Shown: positions 1 through 13,683 of the stretch, piece by piece | Numbering within the stretch: the stretch's first letter is position 1 | Layout: every line of letters starts with the position of its first letter | NCBI GenBank assembly: GCA_963681505.1 | Contig: OY811980.1 | Span: 2,402,535 to 2,466,534 of the forward strand | Origin: Eunapius fragilis | Taxonomy: Eukaryota; Porifera; Demospongiae; Spongillida; Spongillidae | Reading direction: 5' to 3' | Length of the DNA: 64,000 nt | Made by a program: the position numbers and the translations under genes | Notes under the pieces: model-generated | Databases searched by the model: none | What the model saw: only the letters and a program-made list of their open reading frames with translations | Told to the model about the DNA's origin: nothing

Positions 1-116
1 ATGCCCATGTAAAAGCTTAGATTTAATCCATCAGTGATATGCTGTGTCACATAATGATTACAATTGTACACATGTTGAAGTTGTCAAACCTTACGTGATC
101 ATCCGCCATATTTCAG
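1..116 (+). other. 3' end of an intron of sacsin-like gene copy 1
   Basis: The stretch ends in a pyrimidine-rich acceptor (tttcag, 111-116). The next base begins coding sequence that aligns residue for residue with exon 3 of copy 2 (DLPSILSGERMGILDP against DLPTILCGEMMGILDP). The codon phase is also the same: the first base of the Asp codon is donated by the previous exon. An open frame extends upstream to about position 44, but it is intronic read-through and should not be taken as the protein start. The preceding exons of copy 1 are outside the window. Confidence 0.85.
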
Positions 117-3100
117 ATCTCCCAAGCATTTTATCGGGAGAAAGGATGGGAATTCTGGATCCCCAAGAAAACATGTGGAAAGGTAAATCAGGAAAAGCTT
201 ATGCTTTTTCCCATGTTCGCAAGTTTAAAGATACTGTTGCAGTCTATGGCATGATTTGTGATTTTACAAAATGCCTTGCTGGAACTTTGTTTCGCTTTCC
301 TTTGAGGAATAAAGCATCTAAGCTTTCAACAAAATGTCACACCATATCTTCGCTTTATGAGCTTTTAAACGCATTAAAAAAGGAAGCATACTTCTTACCA
401 CATTTTCTCAGATCTGTTGCTAAAATTGAGATTTTTGAGTTACCAGATATCTCAAATGCTCAGTTTCATGTCTCTATAGTACGTACATGTAGTGATCAAC
501 ACCAGAAGTTCCTCAAAGATGTGTCCACTATGTTGGATAGTGGCACCATACGAGCTGTGCCAGTAATCACTAACCTCGTAAAGTCTTCTGTGAAGGTTAA
601 AACACCTGAATGTACCACATGCTATAAATGGCTTGTTGTTGAGCAGGTAGGTAGTGAGGACCTTGAAGTGCTAACGGTTGCTAACAAACTCCACCTACTT
701 CCATGGGTGGGAGTTGCCTTTGAGGTTGGAAGGAAAAATGTAGGATTGGGGGGCAGAGTGTTCTGCTGTCTTCCAATGCCAGAGGAAATATCTTCACCTC
801 TACCTGTTCATGTGAATGGCACATTTGGACTAAGTGATGACAGGCGCACACTGAAGTGGACATGTAGCGAGAGGCAGAATGATGTTGTATCCAGGTGGAA
901 TGAAATCATTGTGAACAAGCTTCTGCCATCGTGTTATGCTCGCTTCATCCACTTCTGCACTTCTATAGATGATCTCTCAGCCAGTGATGTGTACAAGGCC
1001 TGGCCTGATGTTGCAGTAGTTAAAGAAGATACCAATTGGAGCCCCATCCTTGAACCATTCTTCAAATACCTTATGGAGCTAAATGTGTTATGGACAGATA
1101 AGGCAGTTATTTCAGAGCACTGGCTGTCTGTGGCTGATGCAGTAATTGTTCCCAATGATGTAAAGCTTTCCGCATGCGTTCTTGCTACAATTCAGAAAGT
1201 TATGTCGAGATGTGGCAGCAACCTAGTTCAAGTGCCCAACAATGTATTGAGGGGATTAGAATATTCTAAATGTACAGTAACAAAGTTGTCAGCAGATTTG
1301 ATGTGTACAAAACTTAAAAAGTATCCACAGCACTACACCAATGAATGCAGAGATGACAAGCTAAATCTTTTATCATATTGTCTCTCTGATGGATCTTACA
1401 CTAAAGTAATTGGCTTGGAACTTCTGCCACTTATTAATGGTTCATTTGTTATGTTTGAGAGCTCATGTTTTAGGTTGAAAGTATTTTTATGTACAAAAAA
1501 TTATCCTTGCCAGTTATTCAACTTATTTGAAAAGGTTAACCATATGCTCATTGAGGAGAGCTTTGAAAAACAATTGTCAAGTCTATCAATATCTGAAATT
1601 ACGCAGTTGAGATGTCTTAATGATTCAAGGGCAGCTGAACTATTAAGCCAATGTCTTCCATCACCATCTAACCCAGAAGCAAACATTCCCATTGGGTGGC
1701 TACAATTTTTCTGGGAATGGGCATTATCTCATAACTTAGATGCTTTTTCAGGATTGTTTTTAGTCCCCCTATCACATCCATCAGACTGTATCTCAGTGCT
1801 GACAGAAGTGAATAAATCAACTGTAGTGTTTGTGGGGGATGAAAATGCAGAATTAGTTGAGTGCATCAAAAAGCTGCAGCTGTATATAATTGTAGGTCAA
1901 GATTATCCTTATGTATGGCATGAAAAATTGTTTTCATTTGTACATAAGGTATCTGCAGTGGGATTATTAAAAGCCCTTAGCAATATTGAAAATATATCTC
2001 TTGGGAAGACTAAGCTGAATGACAGTGAAGCACGTATAATCCAAGGATTGCTAACCAATTTGAAAACAGTGATCGGTTCTGGTCATCTTGATGTTTTCAT
2101 GAAAATTCCCATTCTCGTCTCGTCAAAGTCTTCTGTCATCTCAATTCAGCATGGGAAAGAGATTTCTTGGCAAAGCAAAATCATTGTTTGCCCTGATGAA
2201 TTTCCTTATAACATTTTGCCTGCCACATTAGTGGTACTACCTAATACAAAGAATCTAACAGCATTCTTGGATCAGCTAAAAGCATACCACTATGTAGACT
2301 TCCCAAACCTTTCAGAATTAATCAAAGATACTATAATTCCAATGGTTTCAGATAAGGCTGCTTCTAATGATGAAATTGAGAATATGATGAAACAAGTGCT
2401 CAACTATGTCACTGTAGAGATATGTTCAGAAATCAGTAACCTTCCATTTATCAGAGTGAATGGTATGACTGACTTGAAGTCTCCAAGTGAGCTATACGAC
2501 CCATCTGTACCTGAATTGTGTAATCTTTTTTTAAACCAACCAGTCTTTCCACTGCCACCATTTAATCAAGATCCTTACATATTAAAGCTCAGATGGTGTG
2601 GTTTGAAGAGAAGTGTTAACTTAATTGAGGTAGTGAACATCATAAATGCAATATCTCCCCCATGGTCGCTTACATGTCTTCCTCAGGCAGTTGATTTAGT
2701 AACAATGCAACGTTTTTGTGCTGTACTAAATCATATATCAAGTAACACCAGAAACTTTCAGCAGGATTTTAACAAGCTACTAGTTGCACGCAGCTTGCTT
2801 CCTATCCAATGTTCTGTACCAGATGGATACCCAAAGTGTCTGAAGTGGTTAGGAAGTAATTATACCTCTCATGTCATCTCACTTTCTGACTCAGTTGTGC
2901 TGCTGAAGTCTGATGTTATACCATATATAGCAGGGTCTCAGGTCTATATAGTGAGGCAACAGTATGCTTTGTCTCCAGAAAAATTACGGGAACTGAATTG
3001 CATCTCCACATGCAGCCCAAAGCATGTGTTAGCTCATTTCAAGGAAGTTATTGATCATTATAAAGAGATGGGAGAAGACACACTGTGTACTATCATCCAT

Positions 3101-6100
3101 CATGTCTACACCTTCCTAATGGACCATTACCTGGAATGTGATGACCTTTTCACTTTCTCTCATCCATGGATATGGACGGGTGTCAGATTTGTTAACCCTC
3201 AAGTGGTAGCAATGAAACATAACAGTACACTTTGTCCGAGCTATGAACCATACCATTACATAGTTTCTAACGAGTTACAAAAATATGAAAAACTATTTGC
3301 ACACTTTGGAGTTCCATTACAGACAACTGACCGACAACTTGTTGCAATTATAGCAGGGATACGAGAAATGTGCACACTAAGCAAGTCTGATGCTTTAAAG
3401 ATGATAATTGGCATACTGAACCATCTCACCTCTGGTGGGGTGAAGTCTGTTGACCTTCCTGGAGTAATAATTTATGTTCCAATTGAATCAGAGTCACTGA
3501 AGCTGGAAGATTCAAGGAAAGTGGTGTACTCGGACAATGAATGCATAAGGCACTACATGGCATGTTCACAGTCAGAAAAAACCTACACCGTTATTCACAA
3601 CAAGATTGACTCAAAATTGGCGAAGTGTTTACATATTTCTCCTCTTAGTACCTCCTTTTCTAAAAAAGCATATGCATTTAAAACCATCAGCCAACATGAA
3701 CCTTTGACGATACGCCTAAAGAATATTCTTAGGGATTACAAAGATGGACTGACCATAATCAAAGAACTCATCCAGAATGCAGATGATGCTGGGGCCACAG
3801 TAGTCAACATATGCTATGATGCCCGTACTCACAATATTGATCCTAAAAAGCTCATTTTCCCTGGTATGGCTTCAAGCCATGGTCCAGCTCTGGTGGTACA
3901 CAATGATGCACAGTTCACAGAAGCCGACTTAATAAATATCACAAAATTAGCTGGTGCCACAAAGATCAATGAACCTCTCAAGATAGGAAAGTTTGGCCTA
4001 GGTTTCTGCTCAGTCTATCACATTACAGATGTGCCATCTTTCATCAGTGGGGATTCATTCAATGTTTTGGATCCCACAGGAAGGCATCTGTTATTACAAG
4101 AAAATTCAGACCAGGTACGTGGGCAAAGAATAGACCTTGCACATCCAATCTTAAAGTCATCTCTGCAACTTGGTCCTTATATGGGTTTGTATGGTTTTCA
4201 TTGCAAAGAAGATGTATACAATGGAACTCTGTTTAGATTTCCATTTCGACTTGCCCCAAGTGAAATAAGCAAAAGTATGTATTCAGAAGAGACCATTGAA
4301 AAACTTAAATTGGATATATTTGAAGCAGGTTCAAAGCTGCTCATATTTCTGCCGAATGTTACAAAGATCACATTCAGTGTAATTAGCCAAGATAAAAATG
4401 TGCCATCAGTGGTTATTGAGTTACAGAAAACTGAAGGATCCATAAGCAGTGGTAGTTGTAAACAGTGCACAATAAAGAAAGTTCAATTCCCAGTCATCAG
4501 TAATGATCACTGGTTAGTATCAAAATGTAGTGACCGTGTTGATCACCAAGATGTTAAGAAGGATGCTATGGCTTCTGTTGCTTGCCTTCTACAAAGTAAT
4601 GTGGATGTGAGGAGTTCATTACCAGATGGGAGGTATTCATTAAAAGCATTGGATGGAGAATCATTCTGTTACCTTCCACTGTCGTGCCAAACAGGTCTGC
4701 CTGTACATGTCAGTAGCAACTTTGCAGTCCTTAATAACAGAAGAGGTTTATGGACAGCTGACTCTCCTGATTCATGTAAGGGAGAAAGTGAAGTTCAATG
4801 GAACATTGCACTAATGCAAAGCGTGATCCCTGGTGCATATTTGAGTCTGTTGAAAGCACTGAAAGAATTATCTGAAGATGAGAAATTAAAGAATTACAAT
4901 TTCTATTCGGTTTGGCCACTGACTAGAAATCTAAAACAGAAAGTTCCATGGACCCTGTGTATTGAGACCTTGTACAAAAATATTGCGTTTTGTGAGCTTC
5001 TTTATTCAGTGTTTGCAAGAAATTGGTTTAAAATACAAAGCTGTACATTTCTTTCACCAAAAATATTGCTCCAGTCTCATGAGAGCAGTATCTGTGCTGC
5101 AGAAGTGGAGGATGTCATGAAAGAACTGAAGCTGCCTGTAGTGACATTACCTCCAGATTACCAAAGTGAATTTTCCAAAATAAACGTGATTCTATTCTCC
5201 GAGAAAGACTTTATAAATTTAATGTATTCCAAAATGCATTGCATCAGTGTTCACTCTCGTGTTGCTGTGTTGAAGAAAGTACTCAAGATTTATTCTCTTT
5301 CAAGGGGTAATAAAGATCGATGTTCATTCTTGAGGCAGCAATTGCTATCTAAACCTTCTGTACCATGCATACCTAATGGAGGGCTGCTGAGAAAGTGCTC
5401 TGATGTGGTTGATCCTAGGGCTGTATTTGCTAGGCTTTTTGACTCAGAAGAGAAACGCTTCCCAATGGATGAATTTTGTAAAGATGACATCATTTATTCC
5501 ACTTTAAAAGAGCTAGGTATGATTAGTTATACCCTTCCTTGGCCCGTGATAGAGGAGAGAATGAAGCTGATTCCGGAGGTCTATAAACAAGATCGCATTG
5601 AAGCCTTGCAGAGAGTTAAAATAATAGTTCAATGTGTACATGAAAACATCAAGTTTGGAGATATGCCTGATGCCATGATGAAGTCAAAATTGTCCTCAAT
5701 TCCCTGCTTTACAACACAAAAAAGACCAGCAGATTTTCCTATCAAGTGGCTAGGGACAGGAGAACTCAGGTGCAGTAGAGAAATGGTCATACCATCTGAC
5801 AGATCCATTAATTTTGGTTGCATTGCTGGTTCACAGGCATACATGTTATGTTCTGATTCTCCTACCTTGGGTGGGTGTGGTGATATACAGGAAAATGTTT
5901 TGGAAGCATTTGACTTTTGCTTCAAACCTAATGTAGTTGACGCTCTGAGTCAGCTTAAATGTTTAATAGATGTTTGCAATGGACAAAATTCAATTTCAAA
6001 CAAATCTGCTGTTCCCATTACTTTCTGCAGCAGTTCCCACCAGCCTTGTAATAATGAAAGTATTGCGCATATCTGTTCTGAAATATATAGATATTTTGAG

Positions 6101-9100
6101 ACCTACGTTACATTTAATGAAATGCAGTCTGAGCTATGTGAGCTCCAAACCATTCCTTGTGTTTGGTCAGGAGAATGCTTTGTTTATCCCTCTTCCATTG
6201 CTGAAGAGTGGAGCCTGAATGGACCATTCCTACACAGAATTCCTAAGGAACTTGCTACAACCCTTACACTGAGGACATTTCTTAAAATTAAATGCAAATT
6301 CAGTACACATGATATCTTGGATGGGTTAAGTAAAATATCACAAACATATGGCACAAAGCCAGTTGATAAGGATTGCCATGATGTCCTCCATTTAGCTATT
6401 TCTGAACTAACCAAGGAAGAGGTACTTCCAGAAGGTGATGTGATGATGCCCAGTGATAATTTTGTTATGCACAAAGCTAGAGACTTGTATTATCAAGATG
6501 ATGAATGTTGGCCTATTGACAAGGGTTGTACAATGATTAATGGAAATTTGGTGCCAAATGAATTAGCCCGAAGATTGGGAGTGAAGCCTGTGAGAAATAG
6601 AAAACTAGAACAGTGTGGTTCACGATTTGGTGCATGTCCATTTGGGCAGAAGGAAAAGCTGACAGAAAGGATTAGAAACATTCTGAGAGAGTACCCATTT
6701 GATATCACAGTTCTGAAAGAGTTACTTCAGAATGCTGATGATGCAAAGGCCACAAAGATGTATTGTATCCTTGATTGTCGTAACCATGGGAACAAGAAGG
6801 TACCATCGGAAGAATGGAAGAAACTACAGGGTCCAGCACTTCTTGTATGGAATGATAGTACATTTTCTGACAAGGACATTGAAGGCATTCAAAAACTTGG
6901 CTTGGGCAGTAAGCGATCAGATGATGAATCAATTGGACAGTATGGCATTGGCTTCAATGTTGTATACCACTTAACAGACTGTCCCAGTTTTATCACCAAC
7001 AATGCACTATACGTATTTGATCCCCATTGCAGGTACATACCACAAGCTGAACCTCACAACCCTGGGGGCAAGTATGAACTTAATAAAGAATTTCTTGAAA
7101 CCTTTGATGATTTGAAAGGTCCATACCTGTATACAAGTGTGAACTGTAATGAAAATTTCCATTCAGGTTCATTGTTTCGCTTTCCACTTAGACACACATC
7201 TCAGCTTGTGAAGGAATCTGAAATAGCAGCCTCTGGCAATCACTTGCTAGCTGAACAGCAGGGACCAGTTACGGTATTAAGAATGAAAGAAATGATTCAC
7301 AATTGGGCTCCGGAACTAAAACAGTGCTTGTATTTTCTCCATAGTATCAAAGAAATTAAGTTTTGCACTATAGAGTCAGTACCAAGTTCACTCACTACAC
7401 TTCATCACTACAGGTGTAATTTAACAGAATTAGCTACTGAAATACGTAGCAAGATACAGTTAGCTGTTAGAAGCTTTAACAGCAATGACAGAAAGCCTAG
7501 TACTATATGGTACCCTCTTGACGTTGTTGAATGTGATGGTTCAGGCAGGGAAGTGTGTAGAGAACAGTGGATAATTCAGCAAGGTATTGGGGATGTACTA
7601 AATGAATGTCAGACTTGGGAATTCATCGATAATCACAAGCCAAGACATGGTATTGCTGCCCCTCTGAATGGATCTACACAATGTAAAGGACAGGTGTTCT
7701 GTTTCCTTCCCCTCCCCATCCTATCTGGGCTTCCTGTACACATCAATGGCCAGTTCGTCCTTGATGCATCACGAAGGGCTCTTTGGACCTCCACTAATCC
7801 ACATGAACAAGACAGGAGGACGAGATGGAATAGGAATATGCTCAAATCCATTGCCTCATCCTATGCGACCCTCCTTATAGAATTGCCATCATATATGAAT
7901 AACATTGAAGAATACTATGGCTTGTTTCCTAAATGGACAGCAGGATCTGCCACAATAATGGAAGGAAGTTGGCTTCAAATAGCCAAAGATGTTTACAAAA
8001 ACCTGGCACAATTAAATGCAACAATTATTTGTAATCGTTCAGGCCCCTGTTCAAAATTAAATGTATCTTGGCATCCTATCCATGCTGCTAAGAATTGTGA
8101 TCAGATATATTTTGACTCTGAAGGATGTGGATTATTGGATGTTATTGAAAGACTGGGCATAAAAATCACATCTGCACCATTATGGTTCAGAGATCACTTC
8201 CTGGAAGTAGGAGTAGAGATACCGAGTATTGGCCCAGACACAGTGTATGCTCACTACACACATTGGTCCATCCAGCTCTTTAAAATCCCTTGCAATTTAG
8301 AAAAAACAGTTTTTCAATCAGTAGATAATTTTAAATTGTTTTCAAATTATGTCTTAAAGCAGAATACAGTTATCGATCCTTTTCACTTTCCCAAGTCACC
8401 ATTTGGAAACCCTCTACTTGTAACAGCTGATGGGAATCTACATTATTTGATGATAATCACAAAGTCCTCATATCAAAATACTCACATATATTTCCACACC
8501 ATTTGCACATGTTTCTCCATCCAAGATTGACTGACATTCAATATTCCAATGAATATTTTCTTGCTTCAGAGGAATGCACAGTTGAATGTATCAATGATAT
8601 GATTAGTTCAATACTCCCTAAGGAACTCAGCAATACTCACCAATTACAGTCAGCCAGTAATTACATCTCCCATGACTCTCTTGTATCCCTATGGCACTGT
8701 CTGTCAGAGGATTTAGTGTTCAATTCAAAGCTAGATCACATCATTCGACAGTGGGCATTGCTGCTTACAACTGATGATGAGTTATTCTCATACAGTGATA
8801 ACTATGTAGTACCTTTTGTCCCTGATGAGGAACTCCATGCTGATGGTAAAGTGTATTTGTTTCCTGAAATAGTGAATGTATTAGTGACACTTGGAATGCC
8901 AATCCTCAACACAGATGTTGTTGGGAGAAATGTGTCACCCTGCCCTCACACATCAGAGCATTCAAAAATGCTCCACAATCTCCTCCATTTTCATAATGAA
9001 AGTGACATTTCTTCACAATTAAATGAAGACATGGTAGATCATCTCCTTGAATACTTTCAAAGCATTAATTTTCATGTCAATCCCAATGACTGTCGTTGTC

Positions 9101-12100
9101 TTCTGCAGTTGCCATTTTGCATGAATATGGACAATAAATTTCAAACAGTAAGCAACACAAAAGTCAATGTGTGGCCTGATAATTGTTTTCCTAAAGCTGG
9201 AATTTTTAAATGGTTTCATGATTATAGTTACAAAACTGTATTTATTCTAAAGAGTTGGAAATGGTATAGATTCTACTCATTAATGCTCCAGATAAATGAG
9301 ATCAGCTCAATGGATGTTTATACAAAGTATGTATTTAAGATGTTCAAACTCCTGTCTGAAGATGAGAGGTATGAACATCTCATGTACATTAGAGATAGCA
9401 TCTGTCAGAATGGTTCTAATTTACCTTCCAAGTTTAAAGAATCCTTGCAGGCATTGCCATGTATTGAACATGATGGAACAGTTAAATACATATCAAATTT
9501 TTGTGATCCATATAAGAAAATTTTTACATTCTTTGGTATGCATTTCAAAGCTCTTCCTCCCCGCTATCATCATCCAACATGGATACATTTCTTTTCCTTG
9601 CTGGGCCTCCGAACAGCTCCCACCACTAAGGAATTCATTTATATTTGTACCCTGATTGCCAGTGGAAGGGTCCCTGATGCACCCCAGGTATCTCAGCAAC
9701 TGTTGGAGTGTCTATTTGAGGAAGAAGCATGGCACAATGATAGTGGGTTTCTCTCTCAAGTAAGCACTATTCCATTTGTTTGTGCTGAGCCTGTACCAGA
9801 AGTTAGCTGGATTGCAAACTCTTACCAGAGCCCTTCTATCAAGCAAGGGAATGTTACAGTATGTATGACACAACTGAGTGGTTCTGCTACTAAAAAGCAT
9901 ATGGAAATATTGTGGACTGTTAGGCCAATTGTAAAGCTTCCCAATGATGCAATCAGTAGGCAAGAAATACTAAAGTTCCTAGACATAATCACTTGTCCTG
10001 CCATCTCAGATGTTATTGTTAACATCAAGAATATATCATCAAGAAATTTCCAAACAAATTGCCTAATGCCCCAATTGTGCAGATCTCTTATAGATGTTAT
10101 GGCTGAAAACTTCAAGTACCTAAAAGATTTTGATAGGACGTTTCAACACTGTAACGATATTGGTAGGTTGCCATGTATCCCTGTCCCTGCTAACCTAGAT
10201 CGTACTGACTATGTTTTGGTTAAACCTAACCAAGTCATGCTGGATGAAAGTGCTTCTCATTTTCATCCCTATCTTCATGCCCTTCCTGATGAGCTGTCTC
10301 AATTTACTCAATACCTATGCGCATTGGGAGTGGCAAAGACAGTGGGACTAAAACACATTAGACTGGCATTGGAGCTTATTTGGAAGCATGGATCATGTTT
10401 TGACCTCTCCTCTGCACATATAGACCTGAATAGCATGATTAAAAAGCTGGTGGATAAACTTTATAGTTTGCTCAAGCAAAGTGATGAGGTTAGCGCAGAC
10501 CAACTACAGCCATTGTACCTTCCCTCATCCATTGGGAAGCTAGGCAAATCATCAGACCTTTTTTACCATGATCATAGCATACATATGTATGAAAACGTGC
10601 AACTACTTGGAAAACAAGCAATTTTATTCAGGCTTCCTGAAGTATGCCACTTTACTGATGTTGAGCTAATTAGTTTACTTCCTAGTGATATTAGACCAAA
10701 GCCCCTCTCTAAGCACTGTATTGAAAGGTTACACCCTCACTCTGCCATCATACAGAGATCAGTTGTGGCTGATAAGCTGCAGAGTATGCTGAAATCAGCC
10801 CTATTTCGGGATGCTGTCTGTGCTGTTGTAAAGCATGATGCAAGTGATGAGGTGAGCTCCAAGGTTGAGGCTTTCCTTAAGAATTTCCAAGGCCATGTTC
10901 AGGTGTATGAAGTGGAACCTCTAATAGTTCAACTTCAGTTTGGTAGTGATGCAGGTGATGAATTACCATCCATCAGTATGCTAATTTTTATGCAAATGTG
11001 TAGTACATCCTGCACTATCTATCTAAAGGCAAAAATGGCCCGATATGAGGTACGTAAAGTTCACAACGAGATTGCCATGAAGCTTATAGAAATTATGTTT
11101 GGTGGCTTAGTTGAATTGCCAATGCAGTATGCAAACATGTGTCAACATATTGGGGTGCTGTTGGAGACAGAGAACACTGAACAAGTGAAGGATTACCTTT
11201 TGGGATTGGGTATAAGATTTGACGGAACCACGTGCGAACAGGATAGCAACCTCGCTCCAGTACTTGGAGCACATGTTCCCTCTGCATGGATTCAGCATTT
11301 GGACCAGAGTATTGACAATATCTATAGACCAGAGGAATGGGTGGTGTATGAAGAAGAAGGTGTGATGATACTTGTGAGGATACTGTGTCCAATTCTGCAG
11401 GAAGGTAACCAGCTACTTAGGAGGTATGTAGTTTGGGTCAGCAGTGAGGATACAAAGGAAGTGAGCTACTTGGATTTGTACAAGATCATACCAATTGCTT
11501 CATCAGCACCACACATGGTAAAGCAAACAAGCTCCGTAGATCTGAAAAAGACCGTGCCAATTAAATTAAATCCAAAATTACCGACTCAGCAGCAGATAAG
11601 ATCCTTCAGTATGAACAAGACCCTGCCAATTTCAACATCCACACAGCAGCCAACTAATTTCAAGTATGGATGTAAGCAAAATATCGGGTTGGAATATGTG
11701 AAGCATGAATTGCTGACTGTGTTACAAGCATGCTGGAGTCTTGATAAGGAATACCTAAAGAAAGCTTTGCAAAGACTGTACATGAAATGGCATCCCCTTA
11801 GGAATTGTGATCAGGCTGATTTAGCCAAAGAAATATTCATATTTTTGAAAAAACAGCTTGACATACATGTACAGGGGACTGCCAATATAAGTAGCAGTAC
11901 TTTAGGTTGCTGGTATTCTGAGTGGGAAAAAAATGCACACTCTTACTGTAGCTCAGCACAAAGTAATCAATTAGGACTAAAATTTAACTCTTTGTGCCCA
12001 ACCCCTTCTGGAAATAGCAGCGAGGCCAAAAGATGGCTAAGCCAGGCTGAGGGGGATTTTGAAGCACTGGTGATTCTATATAATGAGGTGGCAACTCATC

Positions 12101-12441
12101 CTGACGTATGTTGCAACGTATGCTTTATGGCTCATGAAGTGGCTGAGAAGGCATTGAAGGCAGGACGGTATGCCACAACTGGTATGAGTAGTGACATCAT
12201 TAAATACCATCAGTTACTGTATCATGCATATGCCATTATGAATGAGAAGCCAGAGGTTTCCCAAGGCTTAGCTAGCCTTGTTACCCCTCTGGAGTCATAC
12301 TACTTGGATACACGATTTCCCAACAGACATGGAGGTAGTATTGTACCCAAAAGCTTATACAATTTGCATCATGCTTTAGATGCTAAAGAGAAAGCAGCCA
12401 ACATACTTCAGATTATTAGAAACATTATTGATATCTCATAG
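117..12441 (+). CDS. Sacsin-like protein, copy 1 (5'-partial; one frameshift; giant exon 3)
   Basis: Sacsins are giant co-chaperones built from repeats of an HSP90-like ATPase fold (SIRPT), a J domain and a nucleotide-binding HEPN domain. Here the exon opens inside repeat 1. Repeat 2 begins near 3690 (N-box ELIQNADDAGAT about 3764; glycine box GKFGLGFCSVYHIT about 3985). Repeat 3 begins near 6640 (ELLQNADDAKAT about 6718; GQYGIGFNVVYHLT about 6936). A J-like domain lies at about 11690-11870 and a HEPN domain at 12020-12430. The frame is open to 8530, then continues in another frame from about 8450 to the TAG at 12439-12441. Alignment with copy 2 shows one base missing around 8444-8446 (DGNLH then a shift, against DSKLRVFDHFNKV). 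Everything after it is open for about 1310 codons, so the break is either recent or a sequence error. The J domain reads WHPLRN instead of WHPDKN, so the HPD needed to stimulate Hsp70 is lost. Family assignment is firm; whether it still functions is uncertain. Confidence 0.9.
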
Positions 12442-13246
12442 CATTGAAAATTAAAGACTATACTTAAGAAAGATGTGTACTAAATCAGTGTTTTGCAGTT
12501 ATTCAAATATTAACAGTTCGGACTTCGTTCAAACAATTTATGTGGGTCTGTTGTCTTACTCAAAAAGTGACCGCCACGGTACTGTTTGTGTCAATGGGTA
12601 TTGTACTTGGACACGAAAGACTGTTGTGAACATCATATTAGTGGACAGCCATATTAAATACAATTTAATTCTCATTTGATTAGATACCCGGAGTTAATAA
12701 TAGTGATATGCACACATATGTATGAACAGGTTACAGCAATAATGTAATGAATAGATGTGTCTCAATCTTCACAATGCTTCATCTTCTATCATAGCCTATA
12801 TTAGCCTATATTAGCTAGAAAGGTAGCATCCATAAATCACCACAAGGGAAGACCTCAGTTGCCTCACTCCTCACTATGTCAAGCCAAATCAACTGCAACT
12901 GTAACCACCACATAAATCACCATCTAGCACAGAGGAAATCACAGCAAACTTAGATAAACTGTATCACATACTACATGTGCACCTATGCACACACACACAC
13001 ATACACAGATGCACACAACACACACACACACTTTATTAAAGAGACTTGGGACGTTCAAGGAAACTAGCCCCCCCCCCCCCCCCTAGACATAGGAGTACAA
13101 ATTGCTACACAGCTAGCTAGCTGTGGATCAATACTACCCTTGCCATTTCTTGATCTATGCTTTTAACCTTCACATTCACAGTTGATGATAATACATAGCC
13201 CAACCATCAAATGTAATATGAGTATGTATAAATTAGATGTTAAGAG
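12442..13246. other. 3' flank of sacsin-like copy 1; no gene seen
   Basis: An attaaa hexamer at 12450-12455, nine bases after the stop codon, is a possible polyadenylation signal. Short patches near 12480-12560 (for example tgtgggtctgt) recur after the stop codon of copy 2, as expected of duplicated 3' untranslated sequence. A CA-rich microsatellite lies at about 12985-13031 and a C homopolymer near 13069-13083. Nothing coding is recognised. Confidence 0.5.
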
Positions 13247-13503
13247 ACAAGTAAATAAAAACATTCTCTAAGTTGGTTGTATATAGGAATGGAACACATT
13301 GGCCTATGGTGTCAAAAATGTCATTTACTAAAATGAGACCGGGAAAATAAATAGGCCTATGGTTAGCACATTCTTCAATATGCACTATTTTATTTTAGAA
13401 AAGGAGTGTATTTATTTCATTTCCCCTGTCTCTGACCTTGTGTCAGTACCAGTGTGTTCCAATCCCACCAGCATTCTTGTAAAGAATGTTTTTATTTACT
13501 TGT
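13247..13503. mobile_element. Degenerate fold-back (MITE-like) element
   Basis: It begins acaagtaaataaaaacattc and ends with the reverse complement of nearly the same motif (gaatgtttttatttacttgt). Inner arm pieces also pair imperfectly (ggaatggaacaca against tgtgttccaatcc). It has the same termini as the better-preserved element 180 bp downstream and those at 34815 and 44520, but its arms have diverged. It is non-coding and non-autonomous. Confidence 0.7.
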
Positions 13504-13599
13504 TTCGTAGTTTTTTTTTGTTTGCTGGATAGAGATAGATAGAACATCATAACACCACTTGTTTCAAGGAAACTAGTGATGCATGTAATTCATCATCCT

Positions 13600-13624
13600 C
13601 CCCCCCCCCCCCCCCCCCCCCCCC
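13600..13624. repeat. C homopolymer, about 25 bases
   Basis: An uninterrupted C run between two fold-back elements, one of many long C or G runs in the window. Its exact length in the assembly is unreliable. Confidence 0.9.
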
Positions 13625-13683
13625 TCATCCTTATACAGGGTCTTTGCAAAAGGGCACTTTAAATGAATATAATTCCTTAATAG

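Noticed and set aside
44-116. N-terminal extension of sacsin-like copy 1 upstream of position 117
   Set aside because: It is intronic read-through: an acceptor precedes 117 and the copy 2 alignment starts there; the frame's first codon is GTG, not ATG.
6705-6974. Antisense and out-of-frame open stretches inside the sacsin genes
   Set aside because: They overlap strongly conserved ATPase-repeat coding sequence and recur in both copies only because the main frame is conserved.
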